The notes: generated by a model not told the origin, from the letters alone. 64,000 bases of DNA from an uncultured Bacteroidia bacterium (GCA_902770835.1 CACXUM010000007.1:53326-117325); one strand, 5' to 3'; counted from the stretch's first letter, positions 48,488 to 57,441 are shown. A program made the numbers and translations.

Positions 48488-49234
48488 TTAGCAATTCATT
48501 CCGCCGCAGCAGTGAATCACCTGACCCGTGACATACGAGCTGAGGTCGCTGGCGAGGAAGAGCGCCACATTGGCCACATCCTCAGGCGTGCCACCGCGAC
48601 GCAGCGGAATCAGGCTTTCCCATTGTTTGCGGACATCTTCGGGAAGGGCATCGGTCATGGCGGTGATGATGAAGCCAGGAGCGATGGCGTTGTGGCGAAT
48701 GTTACGCACACCCATCTCCTTGGCCGCACTCTTCGTGAAGCCGATGATGCCAGCCTTCGAGGCGCTGTAGTTGCACTGGTTGGCATTGCCCGAAACGCCC
48801 ACCACCGAGCTCATGTTGATGACGCTGCCGCCAGCCTGCTTCCACATGACAGGCTGCACGGCCTTGGTGAAGTTGAACACCGACTTGAGGTTCACGTTGA
48901 TGACGGCATCCCACTGTTCTTCGGTCATACGCTTCAATGCAGTATCCTTAGTGATACCAGCATTGTTGACAAGAATGTCGATGCGACCGAAGTCCTTGAC
49001 GATTTCGTCCACCACCTTGTGGGTTTCCTCGAAGTTGGCGGCGTTTGAGGCGTAGGCCTTGACCTTCACGCCAAGGGCTTGCAGTTCCTTTTCCGTTTCC
49101 ATGACGACATCGTTCAAAGCAATGTCGGTGAAGGCGATGTTGCAGCCTTCTTGGGCAAAACGCAGGGCAATGGCCTTGCCGATGCCACGACCGGCTCCCG
49201 TAATCAGAGCCACTTTATTTTCCAAGAGTTTCAT
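48488..49234 (-). CDS. fabG: 3-oxoacyl-[acyl-carrier-protein] reductase
   Basis: 248 residues. Rossmann NADPH motif ALITGAGRGIGKAIA (9-23), LVNNAGITKD, catalytic Ser (INMSSVVG) and YSASKAG (Tyr/Lys). It reduces 3-oxoacyl-ACP. The end VTGQVIHCCGGMNC is of the Bacteroidota FabG style, unlike the neighbouring condensing enzymes, which look Firmicutes-like. Last gene of the fabH-fabF-fabZ-acpP-fabG row, ending at a terminator. Confidence 0.93.
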   Translation of the reverse strand: MKLLENKVALITGAGRGIGKAIALRFAQEGCNIAFTDIALNDVVMETEKELQALGVKVKAYASNAANFEETHKVVDEIVKDFGRIDILVNNAGITKDTALKRMTEEQWDAVINVNLKSVFNFTKAVQPVMWKQAGGSVINMSSVVGVSGNANQCNYSASKAGIIGFTKSAAKEMGVRNIRHNAIAPGFIITAMTDALPEDVRKQWESLIPLRRGGTPEDVANVALFLASDLSSYVTGQVIHCCGGMNC

Positions 49235-49274
49235 TTCAGATTTAAGATTTGTTTTTGTTATGATTTTCTTTTTT

Positions 49275-49421
49275 AACTACGGATTCCACGGATAAATCGG
49301 ATTATTTCGGAATCACGAATTTTGCAACTTCGTTGCGGATGATGCGGATATCCGTAAAATGTGCAGCTTTAGCTGCTAAATTCACGAATCGTCATCCGTA
49401 AAATCCGCTTAATCCGTAGTT
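49275..49421. repeat. 147-bp imperfect palindrome between acpP and fabG
   Basis: Outer arms AACTACGGATT (49275-49285) and AATCCGTAGTT (49411-49421); further in, ACGGATAAATCGGATT-like and ATCCGTAAAATCCGCTT-like arms; an inner hairpin GCAGC-TTTA-GCTGC. The right arm reaches the acpP stop codon. Confidence 0.7.
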
Positions 49422-49656
49422 ACTTGGCATAATGCTCAATCAGTTCATACAAGTCGCCGACGGTCTTTACCTTCGCGGTGTCGTCTTCGGTGAACTTCAC
49501 GTTAAATTCGCGTTCCAATAGCATGGACAGTTCCACGAAGTCCAACGAATCGGCACCCAAATCGTTGAAGATATGCTTTTCCGGTACGACCTCGCTCTCG
49601 CTGATTTTCAGTTTCGAGGCTATCAACGCCCGCGCCTTGTCTTGAATCCGAGACAT
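49420..49656 (-). CDS. acpP: Acyl carrier protein
   Basis: 78 residues, acidic, with the phosphopantetheine attachment Ser in GADSLDFVELSM (residues 34-45). Four-helix ACP pattern is complete. It carries the growing chain for the neighbouring FabH/F/Z/G enzymes. The leader holds AATCTTGAAAT repeats in the sense orientation. Confidence 0.95.
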   Translation of the reverse strand: MSRIQDKARALIASKLKISESEVVPEKHIFNDLGADSLDFVELSMLLEREFNVKFTEDDTAKVKTVGDLYELIEHYAK

Positions 49657-49695
49657 AATTCCTATTATTTCAAGATTTCAAATTTCAAGATTCAT
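49657..49695. repeat. AATCTTGAAAT leader repeats before acpP
   Basis: On the minus strand, GAATCTTGAAATTTGAAATC then TTGAAAT precede the ATG. Same family as at yajC, iorA and iorB. Confidence 0.6.
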
Positions 49696-50123
49696 TGCTT
49701 GTTCCTCGTGTCGGGGAGCAGTGCAAAGGAAAGCTCGCCTTTGACACACATCTTGCCGCCCACGCTGAGCTCGGCTGAGCAGATGTAGATGTTGCGCATG
49801 TGGTAGGTCAATGTGGCTTCCACTTCGACGGTGTCGCCCGGCTTGACGCTGTTCTTGAAGCGCACCTTGTCGATGCCTGTATAGAAAGTCAGTTTGCCTA
49901 TGAGGTCGTCTTTCATCAGCAAGGCGCACGATTGAGCCATGATTTCGCAAAGGATGACGCCCGGAACTACGGGTTCGCCCGGAAAGTGGCCTTGCAGGAA
50001 GAACTCCTCGCCCGTCACATGGTACTTGGAATGGGCCACATGGTTCTCGTCGAGGGTCATTTCGTCGACCAAGAGCATAGGCTCGCGGTGAGGGAGATAC
50101 TGTTTGATTTCGTCTCTGTTCAT
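49692..50123 (-). CDS. fabZ: 3-hydroxyacyl-[acyl-carrier-protein] dehydratase
   Basis: 143 residues, hot-dog fold. Motifs: IKQYLPHREPMLLVDEM, catalytic His in FLQGHFPGEPVVPGVILCE, MAQSCALL. It dehydrates 3-hydroxyacyl-ACP. In Bacteroidota FabZ is usually fused to LpxC; this is a stand-alone Firmicutes-style copy, suggesting a second pathway or transfer. Its leader is a CAACAATTAAACAA-type repeat. Confidence 0.92.
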   Translation of the reverse strand: MNRDEIKQYLPHREPMLLVDEMTLDENHVAHSKYHVTGEEFFLQGHFPGEPVVPGVILCEIMAQSCALLMKDDLIGKLTFYTGIDKVRFKNSVKPGDTVEVEATLTYHMRNIYICSAELSVGGKMCVKGELSFALLPDTRNKQ

Positions 50124-50268
50124 ATTAGTTGTTGAATTGTTGAGTTGTTTAATTGTTTAATTGTTGTTTGGCCTATGGTTTATGACTATGGCCTATGGCA
50201 GCTTTGACCGAGGGTAGTAGTTCCATCTTCTGATGAAGCTGCCATCAGCCATTGGCTATGAGCCATAG
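50124..50268. repeat. Simple-sequence leader and stem-loops between fabF and fabZ
   Basis: 50124-50172 carries TTGTTGAATTGTT / TTTAATTG units (leader of fabZ on the minus strand). 50173-50268 has complementary GGCAGCTT...AAGCTGCC and CTATGGC...GAGCCATAG arms. Confidence 0.55.
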
Positions 50269-51513
50269 TTACCTTATCTTTCTCACCGCCAAGCAACCAT
50301 TATGTCCGCCGAAACCCAGGGAATTAGAGATGGCGATGTCCACGTTGGCCTTGACGGGAGTGTTGGGCGTGTAGTTCAGGTCACATTCGGGGTCGGGTTC
50401 GTCCAAGTTGATGGTGGGCGGAATGATGCCATTGTTCAAAGTCATCACACTGATGATGAGCTCGATGGCACCAGCGGCACCGAGGGCGTGACCCATTTCT
50501 GACTTTGTGGAACTGATGATGGCCTTGCGGGCTTCGTTTTCGCCCAGCGCAATCTTGATGGCACGGGTCTCGCCGCTGTCGTTCATGGGCGTACCTGTGC
50601 CGTGTGCGTTGATGTAGATGCTCTCGCCAGCCTTGAAATTGGCCTCCTGCAAAGCCTGCTTGATGGCCAAAGATTGTGTCGTCCCGTCGGGACGCGGGGC
50701 GGTGCTGTGATAAGCATCGCATGAGTTGCCATAGCCACAAAGCTCGGCGTAAATCGTTGCGCCGCGCTGCTTGGCGTGTTCGTATTCCTCAAGGAGGACA
50801 ATGCCCGAACCCTCAGCGATGACGAAACCCGCACGGTTCTTATTGAACGGCAACGAAGCATATTTCGGGTCTTCAGCCTTGGTGAGGGCCTTGCAGTTGG
50901 CGAAAGCGCCAATCGAAACGGGGTTGATGCCTGCCTCCGAGCCGCCCGTGATGATGGCGTCGGCATAGCCGTGCTTGATGGCGCGATAGGCCTCGCCGAT
51001 ACTGTGTGTGCCCGTGGCGCAAGCCGTCACGATGGGCACGCACGGGCCTTGGGCGTTGTAGCGAATGGCCACGCTGCCCGAAGCCATGTTGCCAATCATG
51101 GTGGGAATCATCAAGGGCGAAATCCACCGTGCGCCTTCTTCCTTATATTTGATGACACCATTCATAATGGTATCAAAACCGCCGATGCCCGATCCGACGT
51201 AAACGCCCAAGCGTTCTGGACTCAAGTGCATGTCCTCATTGTCCTTCATGGCCTGATAAGCGGCGGCCAAAGTGTAAATCGCGAAACGGTCGTTGCGTTT
51301 CACGAAACCCTTGTCGACGCCACAAGCCTCGGGATTGAAGTCTTTCAGTTCGGCTGCGATTTTCACGGGAAGGTCGGTGGTGTCGAACGACTTGATGAAG
51401 TCAATGCCACAATAGCCTTTCATCAGGTTATCCCAAATGGTCGGCAGGTCGTTGCCAATCGGGGAAACTGCACCCATGCCGGTTATAACTACTCTTCTAT
51501 TATTGTTTTCCAT
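50269..51513 (-). CDS. fabF: 3-oxoacyl-[acyl-carrier-protein] synthase II
   Basis: 414 residues. Thiolase-fold elongating enzyme with Cys-His-His triad in VTACATGTHSIG, NAHGTGTPMND and STKSEMGHALGAAG. It extends acyl-ACP with malonyl-ACP. The wording RVVITGMGAVSPIGND and YVGSGIGGFDT follows the general FabF pattern. It lies between fabH and fabZ on the same strand; TTTAGAG repeats precede its ATG. Confidence 0.94.
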   Translation of the reverse strand: MENNNRRVVITGMGAVSPIGNDLPTIWDNLMKGYCGIDFIKSFDTTDLPVKIAAELKDFNPEACGVDKGFVKRNDRFAIYTLAAAYQAMKDNEDMHLSPERLGVYVGSGIGGFDTIMNGVIKYKEEGARWISPLMIPTMIGNMASGSVAIRYNAQGPCVPIVTACATGTHSIGEAYRAIKHGYADAIITGGSEAGINPVSIGAFANCKALTKAEDPKYASLPFNKNRAGFVIAEGSGIVLLEEYEHAKQRGATIYAELCGYGNSCDAYHSTAPRPDGTTQSLAIKQALQEANFKAGESIYINAHGTGTPMNDSGETRAIKIALGENEARKAIISSTKSEMGHALGAAGAIELIISVMTLNNGIIPPTINLDEPDPECDLNYTPNTPVKANVDIAISNSLGFGGHNGCLAVRKIR

Positions 51514-51546
51514 TTCTCTAAACTTTAAACTCTAAACTCTAAACTC
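51514..51546. repeat. TTTAGAG leader repeats before fabF
   Basis: On the minus strand, GAGTTTAGAGTTTAGAGTTT then AAAGTTTAGAGAA run up to the ATG; they continue slightly into the end of fabH. Confidence 0.6.
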
Positions 51547-52500
51547 TCAAAACTCCCATTCCCAAAGGCAGGCGGCGGAAACGAATCCCGCGCCGAAAGC
51601 ACTCATCACAATCTTTTCGCCAGCCTTGATTTTGTTGTCGGCAATCATTTCGTCGAGCATAATCGGGATGCTTGCCGAGGAGGTGTTGCCGTATTTCTCA
51701 ATGATGGTCGGATATTTCGCCACCGGGCCGCCCACGATGTTGCGGATGCCCTCGATGATGCGCTTGTTGGCCTGATGCAGCAAGAACCAGTCGATGTCGT
51801 CGCTCTGCAAGTCGTTACGTTTCAGCAGGGCTTGAATGTCCTTGGCCGATTCCGTAACGGCGGTGCGGAACAATTCCTTGCCCCTCATCACCAATGGCTG
51901 CCCAACGACGTATTTCTCCTGAAAAGGCGTGGGTTCCATACCTCTTTCATAATAAAGCACATCGCGGTCGCTGATCATGGTGAGTTTCACATCCTTGAAG
52001 GCATTGCCCTCGGTGAGGACCACCGCACCGGCGCCGTCGCCAAAGAGAACGCTGCAATCACGTTCCTTCCAGTTGCAGTATTTGGTGGGTTCCTCGGCAC
52101 ATAGTAATAAAATGTTCTTGGCGTGACCCGCCTTCATCATGCCGTCGGCAAGCATCAACGCATTGACAAAGCCGGCACAAGCCACGTTGATGTCGAGGCC
52201 GGCGCAGGTTAGGCCGATGCGTTTCTGCACGATGCAACTCAATCCGGGAGTGACGTGGCGGTTGGCCACATTCGAGACCAAAAGAAAGTCGATTTCGTCC
52301 GGACGCAAGCCCGAAGCCTTGATGGCTTTCGTGGCGGCCTCCACGGAGATGTCGTACAAATCTTCGGTCGATAATAAATGACGCGCCTGAATGCCCGTGC
52401 GGGTGGTGATCCACTCGTCGTTGGTGTCCAAAAACTTGGTCAAGTCTTCGTTGGTCACCGTCAAGGCAGGCAGTGCGCTTCCTGTTCCAATTATTTTCAT
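51547..52500 (-). CDS. fabH: 3-oxoacyl-[acyl-carrier-protein] synthase III
   Basis: 317 residues. Initiating condensing enzyme; catalytic Cys in NVACAGFVNAL, His in LLHQANKRIIEG, Asn in KYGNTSSASIP. The N-terminus MKIIGTGSALPALTVTNEDL and FLDTNDEWITTRTGI resemble clostridial FabH more than the typical Bacteroidota protein. The start at 52500 lies downstream of a -7 box at 52549. First gene of the fab row. Confidence 0.93.
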   Translation of the reverse strand: MKIIGTGSALPALTVTNEDLTKFLDTNDEWITTRTGIQARHLLSTEDLYDISVEAATKAIKASGLRPDEIDFLLVSNVANRHVTPGLSCIVQKRIGLTCAGLDINVACAGFVNALMLADGMMKAGHAKNILLLCAEEPTKYCNWKERDCSVLFGDGAGAVVLTEGNAFKDVKLTMISDRDVLYYERGMEPTPFQEKYVVGQPLVMRGKELFRTAVTESAKDIQALLKRNDLQSDDIDWFLLHQANKRIIEGIRNIVGGPVAKYPTIIEKYGNTSSASIPIMLDEMIADNKIKAGEKIVMSAFGAGFVSAACLWEWEF

Positions 52501-52548
52501 TTTCGATTCGATTAAAATAAAACTCGTTTTCGGTTTGATAAAACGTCG

Positions 52549-52556
52549 CAAAAGTA
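52549..52556 (-). promoter_or_regulatory. -7 box of the fab gene row
   Basis: Minus strand TACTTTTG, 48 nt before fabH. Confidence 0.55.
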
Positions 52557-52691
52557 CAGTATCGTGCGTTGGCGCGTGGAAAATGTGCCGAATACAGGCA
52601 AAAAGTGGCGAAATTCGGCTATTTGGGGTGAAATTCGGCCTTTTTTGTGGCGAAAAATCGCGTTTCTACCCTTCGTTAGGCCAATTTTCCC

Positions 52692-52699
52692 TAATTTTG
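52692..52699 (+). promoter_or_regulatory. -7 box of the 52746 gene
   Basis: TAATTTTG. Upstream, two GAAATTCGGC direct repeats 22 bp apart (52607-52640 region) may be regulatory. Confidence 0.5.
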
Positions 52700-52745
52700 T
52701 GGCCTCAAAACAATCATTACCACGAACAAATAATAGCGACTTGAT

Positions 52746-54266
52746 ATGAAAAAAGGTAGACTTATTTCCCTCACCCGCATCTTTGCGGTAGCGTTTTTGC
52801 TCCTCAGCACAGCATTTGCCTATGCCCAAGAGGAGGCCACTTTCATTGGCAGCATCGATTCACTTTGGTCTAAACCCGGCAATTGGGCCGATGGTTTGAA
52901 ACCCAACGAAAACGTCAATAATGTAATCATCAACGCCGATGTCCTCGTTGATGAAGACGTGACCATCCTAAACCTTCGTGATGCCATGCCCTGCTCGCTG
53001 ACCGTGAAAGCAGGCAAGAAATTGACCGTTTTAGCCTCCATCGATTGGCACGATGGCGACTTCATCCTTGAGGACGGTGCGCAATTGGTTTACCAAGACG
53101 ATTTACACGCCATTGTGAAAAAGAAAATCGCCGCCTACGACCAAGACACTCATGCCTTGGAATTCATCGCTTCGCCTGTCATGGAAACTATCACGCCTTC
53201 GCTCGAAAACGGTTTCCTCACCGACCCTGACACTGGCTTCGACCTCGTCTATTACGATGAGCAGAATCGACAATGGGTGAATTTCCACGACACGCCTTTC
53301 AGTTTGGAAAACGGGCGTGGATATGCCTACATCAATGTCTTTGACACTTTGCTGCTCTTTGAAGGTGCGCTCAAGGGAAGTGCCGCACCCGTTGAGGTAA
53401 GTCTTGATTATCATGCCAGCAATGGCGGCCTCGCAGGATGCAATTTGGTGGGTAATCCGCTGTCTTGCAATGCTTTGACCAACCGTAGTTATTACGCCTT
53501 GGACGGAAAAGGCAAATCGTTGTTTGCCGTTCCAGCCTCTTCAGCCACGGCCATTCCACCTTGCAAAGGCATTTTCATGAAAGCCGAAAGTGTAGGTGAG
53601 GTTGTTTCGTTCAGCAAAACGGAAGACTTTCAAATGGTGGAAAACGGAGGCTATGTGGAGCTTTCCGTCAGCAAGACCACGGCACAAGATGTGGCCATCG
53701 ACAATGCCATCATCAGTTTCAATGCTGGCGACGACTTAGGGAAATTCCTGATGTTCGAGGAACAGCCTTCGCTTTTTTTCGCCAAAGACAACAAGGAATT
53801 GGCCATTATCAGTGTCGATAGCCTGGATGCCATGCCACTGAAGTTCAAGGCTGCCGAGAGCACCTCATACACGATGAAATTTGAGCAGAAAGACTTGAAT
53901 CTGAGTTATTTGCACCTCATCGACAACCTTTCAGGAAACAACATCGACTTGTTGACTACTCCAACTTATACCTTCACAGCCAATACCAGCGACTACGCCT
54001 CACGTTTCAGACTGATATTCGACCCGCATTATGGTGTGGAAGAATATGAGCATCAGGAATTTGCGTATTATGCTGACGGGAAAATCCGTTTTATTGCGGA
54101 CACACATGATGCGTCCCTACAGGTGATTGACATGACGGGGCGCGTGGTGGTTTCCGTTGGCGGAAACACGCGGTGTGTCACTACCAGTGGGATGCCTGCT
54201 GGCGTTTATGTCCTGCGGCTGATGGACGGGAATAGTGTTAGGGTGCAGAAGATTATGATTGAATAA
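52746..54266 (+). CDS. T9SS-secreted protein of unknown function
   Basis: 506 residues. Signal peptide (IFAVAFLLLSTAFAYAQ); the N-terminal region (ATFIGSIDSLWSKPGNWADG; VNNVIINADVLVDEDV; LTVKAGKKLTV) is a parallel beta-helix-like surface module seen in many Bacteroidota secreted proteins. Mid-region FIASPVMETITPS and GNPLSCNALTN; C-terminal sorting-like domain (LQVIDMTGRVVVSVGG, MPAGVYVLRLMDG) of type A. Its role is probably surface exposure, substrate unknown. Confidence 0.8.
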   Translation: MKKGRLISLTRIFAVAFLLLSTAFAYAQEEATFIGSIDSLWSKPGNWADGLKPNENVNNVIINADVLVDEDVTILNLRDAMPCSLTVKAGKKLTVLASIDWHDGDFILEDGAQLVYQDDLHAIVKKKIAAYDQDTHALEFIASPVMETITPSLENGFLTDPDTGFDLVYYDEQNRQWVNFHDTPFSLENGRGYAYINVFDTLLLFEGALKGSAAPVEVSLDYHASNGGLAGCNLVGNPLSCNALTNRSYYALDGKGKSLFAVPASSATAIPPCKGIFMKAESVGEVVSFSKTEDFQMVENGGYVELSVSKTTAQDVAIDNAIISFNAGDDLGKFLMFEEQPSLFFAKDNKELAIISVDSLDAMPLKFKAAESTSYTMKFEQKDLNLSYLHLIDNLSGNNIDLLTTPTYTFTANTSDYASRFRLIFDPHYGVEEYEHQEFAYYADGKIRFIADTHDASLQVIDMTGRVVVSVGGNTRCVTTSGMPAGVYVLRLMDGNSVRVQKIMIE

Positions 54267-54330
54267 CAGCCAGTTATAAATGCAGAAGCAAATTACCTCA
54301 CTTCAATTGTCAGGTTTTTGAAAAAAGTTG

Positions 54331-54338
54331 TATCTTTG
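54331..54338 (+). promoter_or_regulatory. -7 box of the 54367 gene
   Basis: TATCTTTG; overlaps codons of a longer frame, fixing the start at 54367. Confidence 0.55.
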
Positions 54339-54366
54339 CTCCGTCGGAACAAGAAAACGACGCATT

Positions 54367-54630
54367 ATGACGACACGACGCGAGAAATCGAAGCCACAGC
54401 ATAACAAGCAATGGGAGGCAACAACGGAACAGAAACCGAAGGAGAGCCGAAGCATAGCCTTAGAAGCGGGCAAGTTCTGTTTAGACATAGCCAAGTTGGT
54501 GTTCGGTGGTGTAATCCTTGCCGGAATTATGCAACAAGGCATAGAGTTCAACTCGCTTTTCCTCATCGGTTTGGGGGTTGTGTTGCTATTCGTCGTGTTC
54601 GGCTTCTACCTGATTAAGAAATCAAAATAA
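54367..54630 (+). CDS. Small two-helix membrane protein (DUF6722-like)
   Basis: 87 residues. A charged N-terminus (about 1-30) precedes two transmembrane helices (LDIAKLVFGGVILAGIM and SLFLIGLGVVLLFVVFGFYL). The phrase GKFCLDIAKLVFGGVILAGIM is reminiscent of DUF6722 proteins in Bacteroidota; function unknown. It is followed after 15 nt by a 35-residue membrane peptide gene and then a terminator. Confidence 0.7.
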   Translation: MTTRREKSKPQHNKQWEATTEQKPKESRSIALEAGKFCLDIAKLVFGGVILAGIMQQGIEFNSLFLIGLGVVLLFVVFGFYLIKKSK

Positions 54631-54645
54631 ATAGGAGATATTATT

Positions 54646-54753
54646 ATGACACTAACATCTTTCCTTCTGATTGTGGGACTCATCGGCCTCGCGGCTTTCA
54701 TCGGAACCATCATCTACTTCCGTCATCAGGACAATATGATGAAAGGAAACTGA
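54646..54753 (+). CDS. 35-residue single-pass membrane peptide
   Basis: MTLTSFLLIVGLIGLAAFIG then TIIYFRHQDNMMKGN. Preceded by ATAGGAGATATT, one of the few AGGAG-like sites in the window, 8 nt before the ATG. One transmembrane helix with a basic C-terminus. It forms a two-gene unit with the 54367 gene; both end at the 54776 terminator. Too small for family assignment. Confidence 0.65.
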   Translation: MTLTSFLLIVGLIGLAAFIGTIIYFRHQDNMMKGN

Positions 54754-54775
54754 CTGTAGAGTATCTATGTAGATT

Positions 54776-54806
54776 AAAAATCCCGCCATCACTGGCGGGA
54801 TTTTTA
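54776..54806. terminator. Bidirectional terminator
   Basis: CCCGCCA-TCAC-TGGCGGG flanked by A and T runs, between the small membrane genes and the convergent receptor gene. Confidence 0.88.
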
Positions 54807-54812
54807 ATATTA

Positions 54813-57275
54813 TCACATCCCTCCCATCCCCTGCGGGGCACCTTGTGAGTCGTCGCCGCCTTGGCGGGCGCGCTGCTCGAGTTCCATCTTGCCGAAACGG
54901 AAGGTCACGCCGACGGACACGCTGCGGCTGTTGTACTTGGAATTGGACGTGGACTCAACATACGGGCTGTAGTTCGTGTTGCCCCAGCTGTTCCAGTTGA
55001 AGATGTCGCTGGCATTGACGAACACCGAAAGTTTGCGGTCGAAGAAGTCGGCGCGAAGACCAGCATTGATTCCATAGCGGGCGTGACGCTCACTGAACAA
55101 CGATTGCGTCGGCGAACTGTAATAGCCCGAAGCCGTCACCTCGACCTTGTTCCAAAGTTTTGCCCACATATTGAGGCGGAAACTGTACGACCACATATCA
55201 GACTCGTAGGGTTTCCCATTGTATTCCGTATAAATGTAGGAATCGTAAAGGTTGGCGTAGAAACGCAAGTTGAAGAAGCCGCTCGGACGATACATCACAT
55301 TGGCCTCCAAGCCCGTGCTATAGCTCTTGCCCACATTGACGGGATAGCTGTACGACACCGGGCGACCGTAAAGCCAATACATAGTGCTATCGGACGAAAT
55401 CTTTATCGAATTGACTTCGTTTGACTTGCCGCGATAGTAGGCCGACAAGCCCACCGAGCCGAAACTCATCCAATATTTGGTCCAGCCAGCTTCAATCGAG
55501 TTGGTGTAGATGCGCTCCAAATCGGGATTGCCGCTGCTGTAGATGTCCTCGTGATACATCGGGAAGGCACTCAATTGCTCCGCTTCGGGCGCGGCAATGC
55601 GGCGCGTGTAGCTCAACTTGAAGTTGTGCATCGATTCCGTCCTATAAGAAAGGTGCAACGAAGGCCTCACACTGAAGAAATGCTTGCGGAAGTCGTATTT
55701 CGACGAGTCGGGATAGGCGCCGCTGACCAATTCGCTGACGAAACGGATGCCGGGCTTCACCGTGAAACCACCAAACTTGTGCTGCAAGGTGATGAAGGCC
55801 TCGTTGTTCAGTTTGTTGAAGTTGGCTCTGTAGGAACGGTAAACGTCGTTGTCCCATTCGTACTGTCCGCCAATCTGGTCAGGATTGGTCACCGTATCGG
55901 TGATGAGATACCGCTTTTCGGGGTCGATGCCGAAAGTGTAGCCCACCGAAACCTCGCCGTCCTCGGAATAGGGACGGTTGTAGATGATCTCGCCTTCCGC
56001 ACCGAAGGAACTGAATTGGCTCTCTTGACGCATGATTTTGCGATAGGTGTAGGGTGAAGTGAACGACCTCGTCACCTCGCCGCCGTCGCCACTGCCCCAA
56101 CCCATGGCATCTATGCTGACCGATAGGTTGTGGCCGTCATTGTCGAACTTGTGTTGGTAATACAGTCCGCCATTGACAAAATAACTACGGTCCCATGCGG
56201 TGCTGTTTTCGTCGAAGACGGTCGTCAAAGTATCTGGCAGGAACTCATCGCGATGCACCGACATACTGTTGGTATTGCGTCCCCAATTGGGCCAGCCGCT
56301 GAACCAAACATTGATGCTATTGGCTGTATCTATCTCATAATCAAGGCTGAAATAACCGCCTGTGTTATAACCCTTGTTGCTGTAAATGGAAGTGTCGATT
56401 TCGTGGTTGGCCAACTGGTGCGCCTCGGTGAACAGCGACTGTTCCGAGAACATATTGCCTTTCCAAATGGAATAGCCGCCGTTGATGTAGGCATTGAAAG
56501 TCAGTTTGTCGTTCGACCAAACGTATGACATCCAAGGTGTTACCGAAGGCCTCGTGGAGCCGTTCACGCCGAAGCTGAAGAACTCGTTCTTTTGGATTTT
56601 GGCGTTGGTCACGATGTTGATGATGCCGTCGGCATTGGATCCGTAGCGTGCCGAGGGGTTGGTGATGACTTCCACGCGGTCGATGCTGTTGGCGGGCATC
56701 GTCTGGATGTAGGTCTTGAGGTTTTCGGCGGTCATGTGCGAGGGCTTGTCGTTGATCCACACCTCCACGCTCGACGTGCCGCGCAGGGTGATGTTGCCCT
56801 CCACGTCCACCTCCACGCCGGGCGCGTTCTGCAAGGCATCGGAGGCCGTTCCCGTCTGGATGCTGGGGTCTTCGGCCACGTTGTACATAGTCTTTTCGCC
56901 CTCGACGGCAAACAATGGACGCTTCTCGGTGATAACCACCTCATTGAGTTTGGTTGAGCCTTCCGAAAGTTTCAGTTGGCCAAGGTCTTGGTTGCCTTTC
57001 ACAGTCAAAAGTTGCTCAAAGGTTTGGAAACCGATGGCCGAAACCGCCAAGCGATAGTCGCCGTTGGGCGCCAAAAGCTCGATACGGCCTTTGTCGTCGC
57101 TGGCGGCACCGCTCACGAAGACGCTATCCGCCTGCCTAAACAAACCCACATTGACGAAAGGAATAGCCTTGCCATTGGCTTCCTCGACGATGGTTCCGGT
57201 GATTTTGCTTTGGGCAAATGCCGTTGACGAAATGCCCATCAAAGCGATAATGAACGATAATACAAGTTTTTTCAT
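54813..57275 (-). CDS. TonB-dependent-receptor-like outer-membrane beta-barrel protein
   Basis: 820 residues. Signal peptide (1-21), carboxypeptidase-regulatory-like domain (22-105: ITGTIVEEANGKAIPFVNVG), plug (about 110-220: SDALQNAPGVEVDVEGNITL, RVEVITNPSARYGSNADGI), then a large barrel with many aromatic-girdle strands. It ends with a Gly/Met-rich tail (GAPQGMGGM) typical of the OMP_b-brl family. There is no SusD partner gene, so it is not a classical glycan uptake pair. Likely peptide, metal or signalling transport. Confidence 0.88.
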   Translation of the reverse strand: MKKLVLSFIIALMGISSTAFAQSKITGTIVEEANGKAIPFVNVGLFRQADSVFVSGAASDDKGRIELLAPNGDYRLAVSAIGFQTFEQLLTVKGNQDLGQLKLSEGSTKLNEVVITEKRPLFAVEGEKTMYNVAEDPSIQTGTASDALQNAPGVEVDVEGNITLRGTSSVEVWINDKPSHMTAENLKTYIQTMPANSIDRVEVITNPSARYGSNADGIINIVTNAKIQKNEFFSFGVNGSTRPSVTPWMSYVWSNDKLTFNAYINGGYSIWKGNMFSEQSLFTEAHQLANHEIDTSIYSNKGYNTGGYFSLDYEIDTANSINVWFSGWPNWGRNTNSMSVHRDEFLPDTLTTVFDENSTAWDRSYFVNGGLYYQHKFDNDGHNLSVSIDAMGWGSGDGGEVTRSFTSPYTYRKIMRQESQFSSFGAEGEIIYNRPYSEDGEVSVGYTFGIDPEKRYLITDTVTNPDQIGGQYEWDNDVYRSYRANFNKLNNEAFITLQHKFGGFTVKPGIRFVSELVSGAYPDSSKYDFRKHFFSVRPSLHLSYRTESMHNFKLSYTRRIAAPEAEQLSAFPMYHEDIYSSGNPDLERIYTNSIEAGWTKYWMSFGSVGLSAYYRGKSNEVNSIKISSDSTMYWLYGRPVSYSYPVNVGKSYSTGLEANVMYRPSGFFNLRFYANLYDSYIYTEYNGKPYESDMWSYSFRLNMWAKLWNKVEVTASGYYSSPTQSLFSERHARYGINAGLRADFFDRKLSVFVNASDIFNWNSWGNTNYSPYVESTSNSKYNSRSVSVGVTFRFGKMELEQRARQGGDDSQGAPQGMGGM

Positions 57276-57372
57276 GACTTTACTAATGATTAAGGTATTA
57301 ACTGATAATTTTTACTTTTCGTATGGTCGAAAACAATTTTTGTTTTTAGTGTATCAGTAAACTATAACGCTG

Positions 57373-57380
57373 CAAAAGTA
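57373..57380 (-). promoter_or_regulatory. -7 box of the receptor-like barrel gene
   Basis: Minus strand TACTTTTG, about 97 nt before the start, leaving an AT-rich leader. Confidence 0.5.
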
Positions 57381-57441
57381 CGGCTTTTTTTGATACTGTC
57401 AAGGGAAAAGTTGATTTTTTTGAAAAATAATCTCATTTGTT

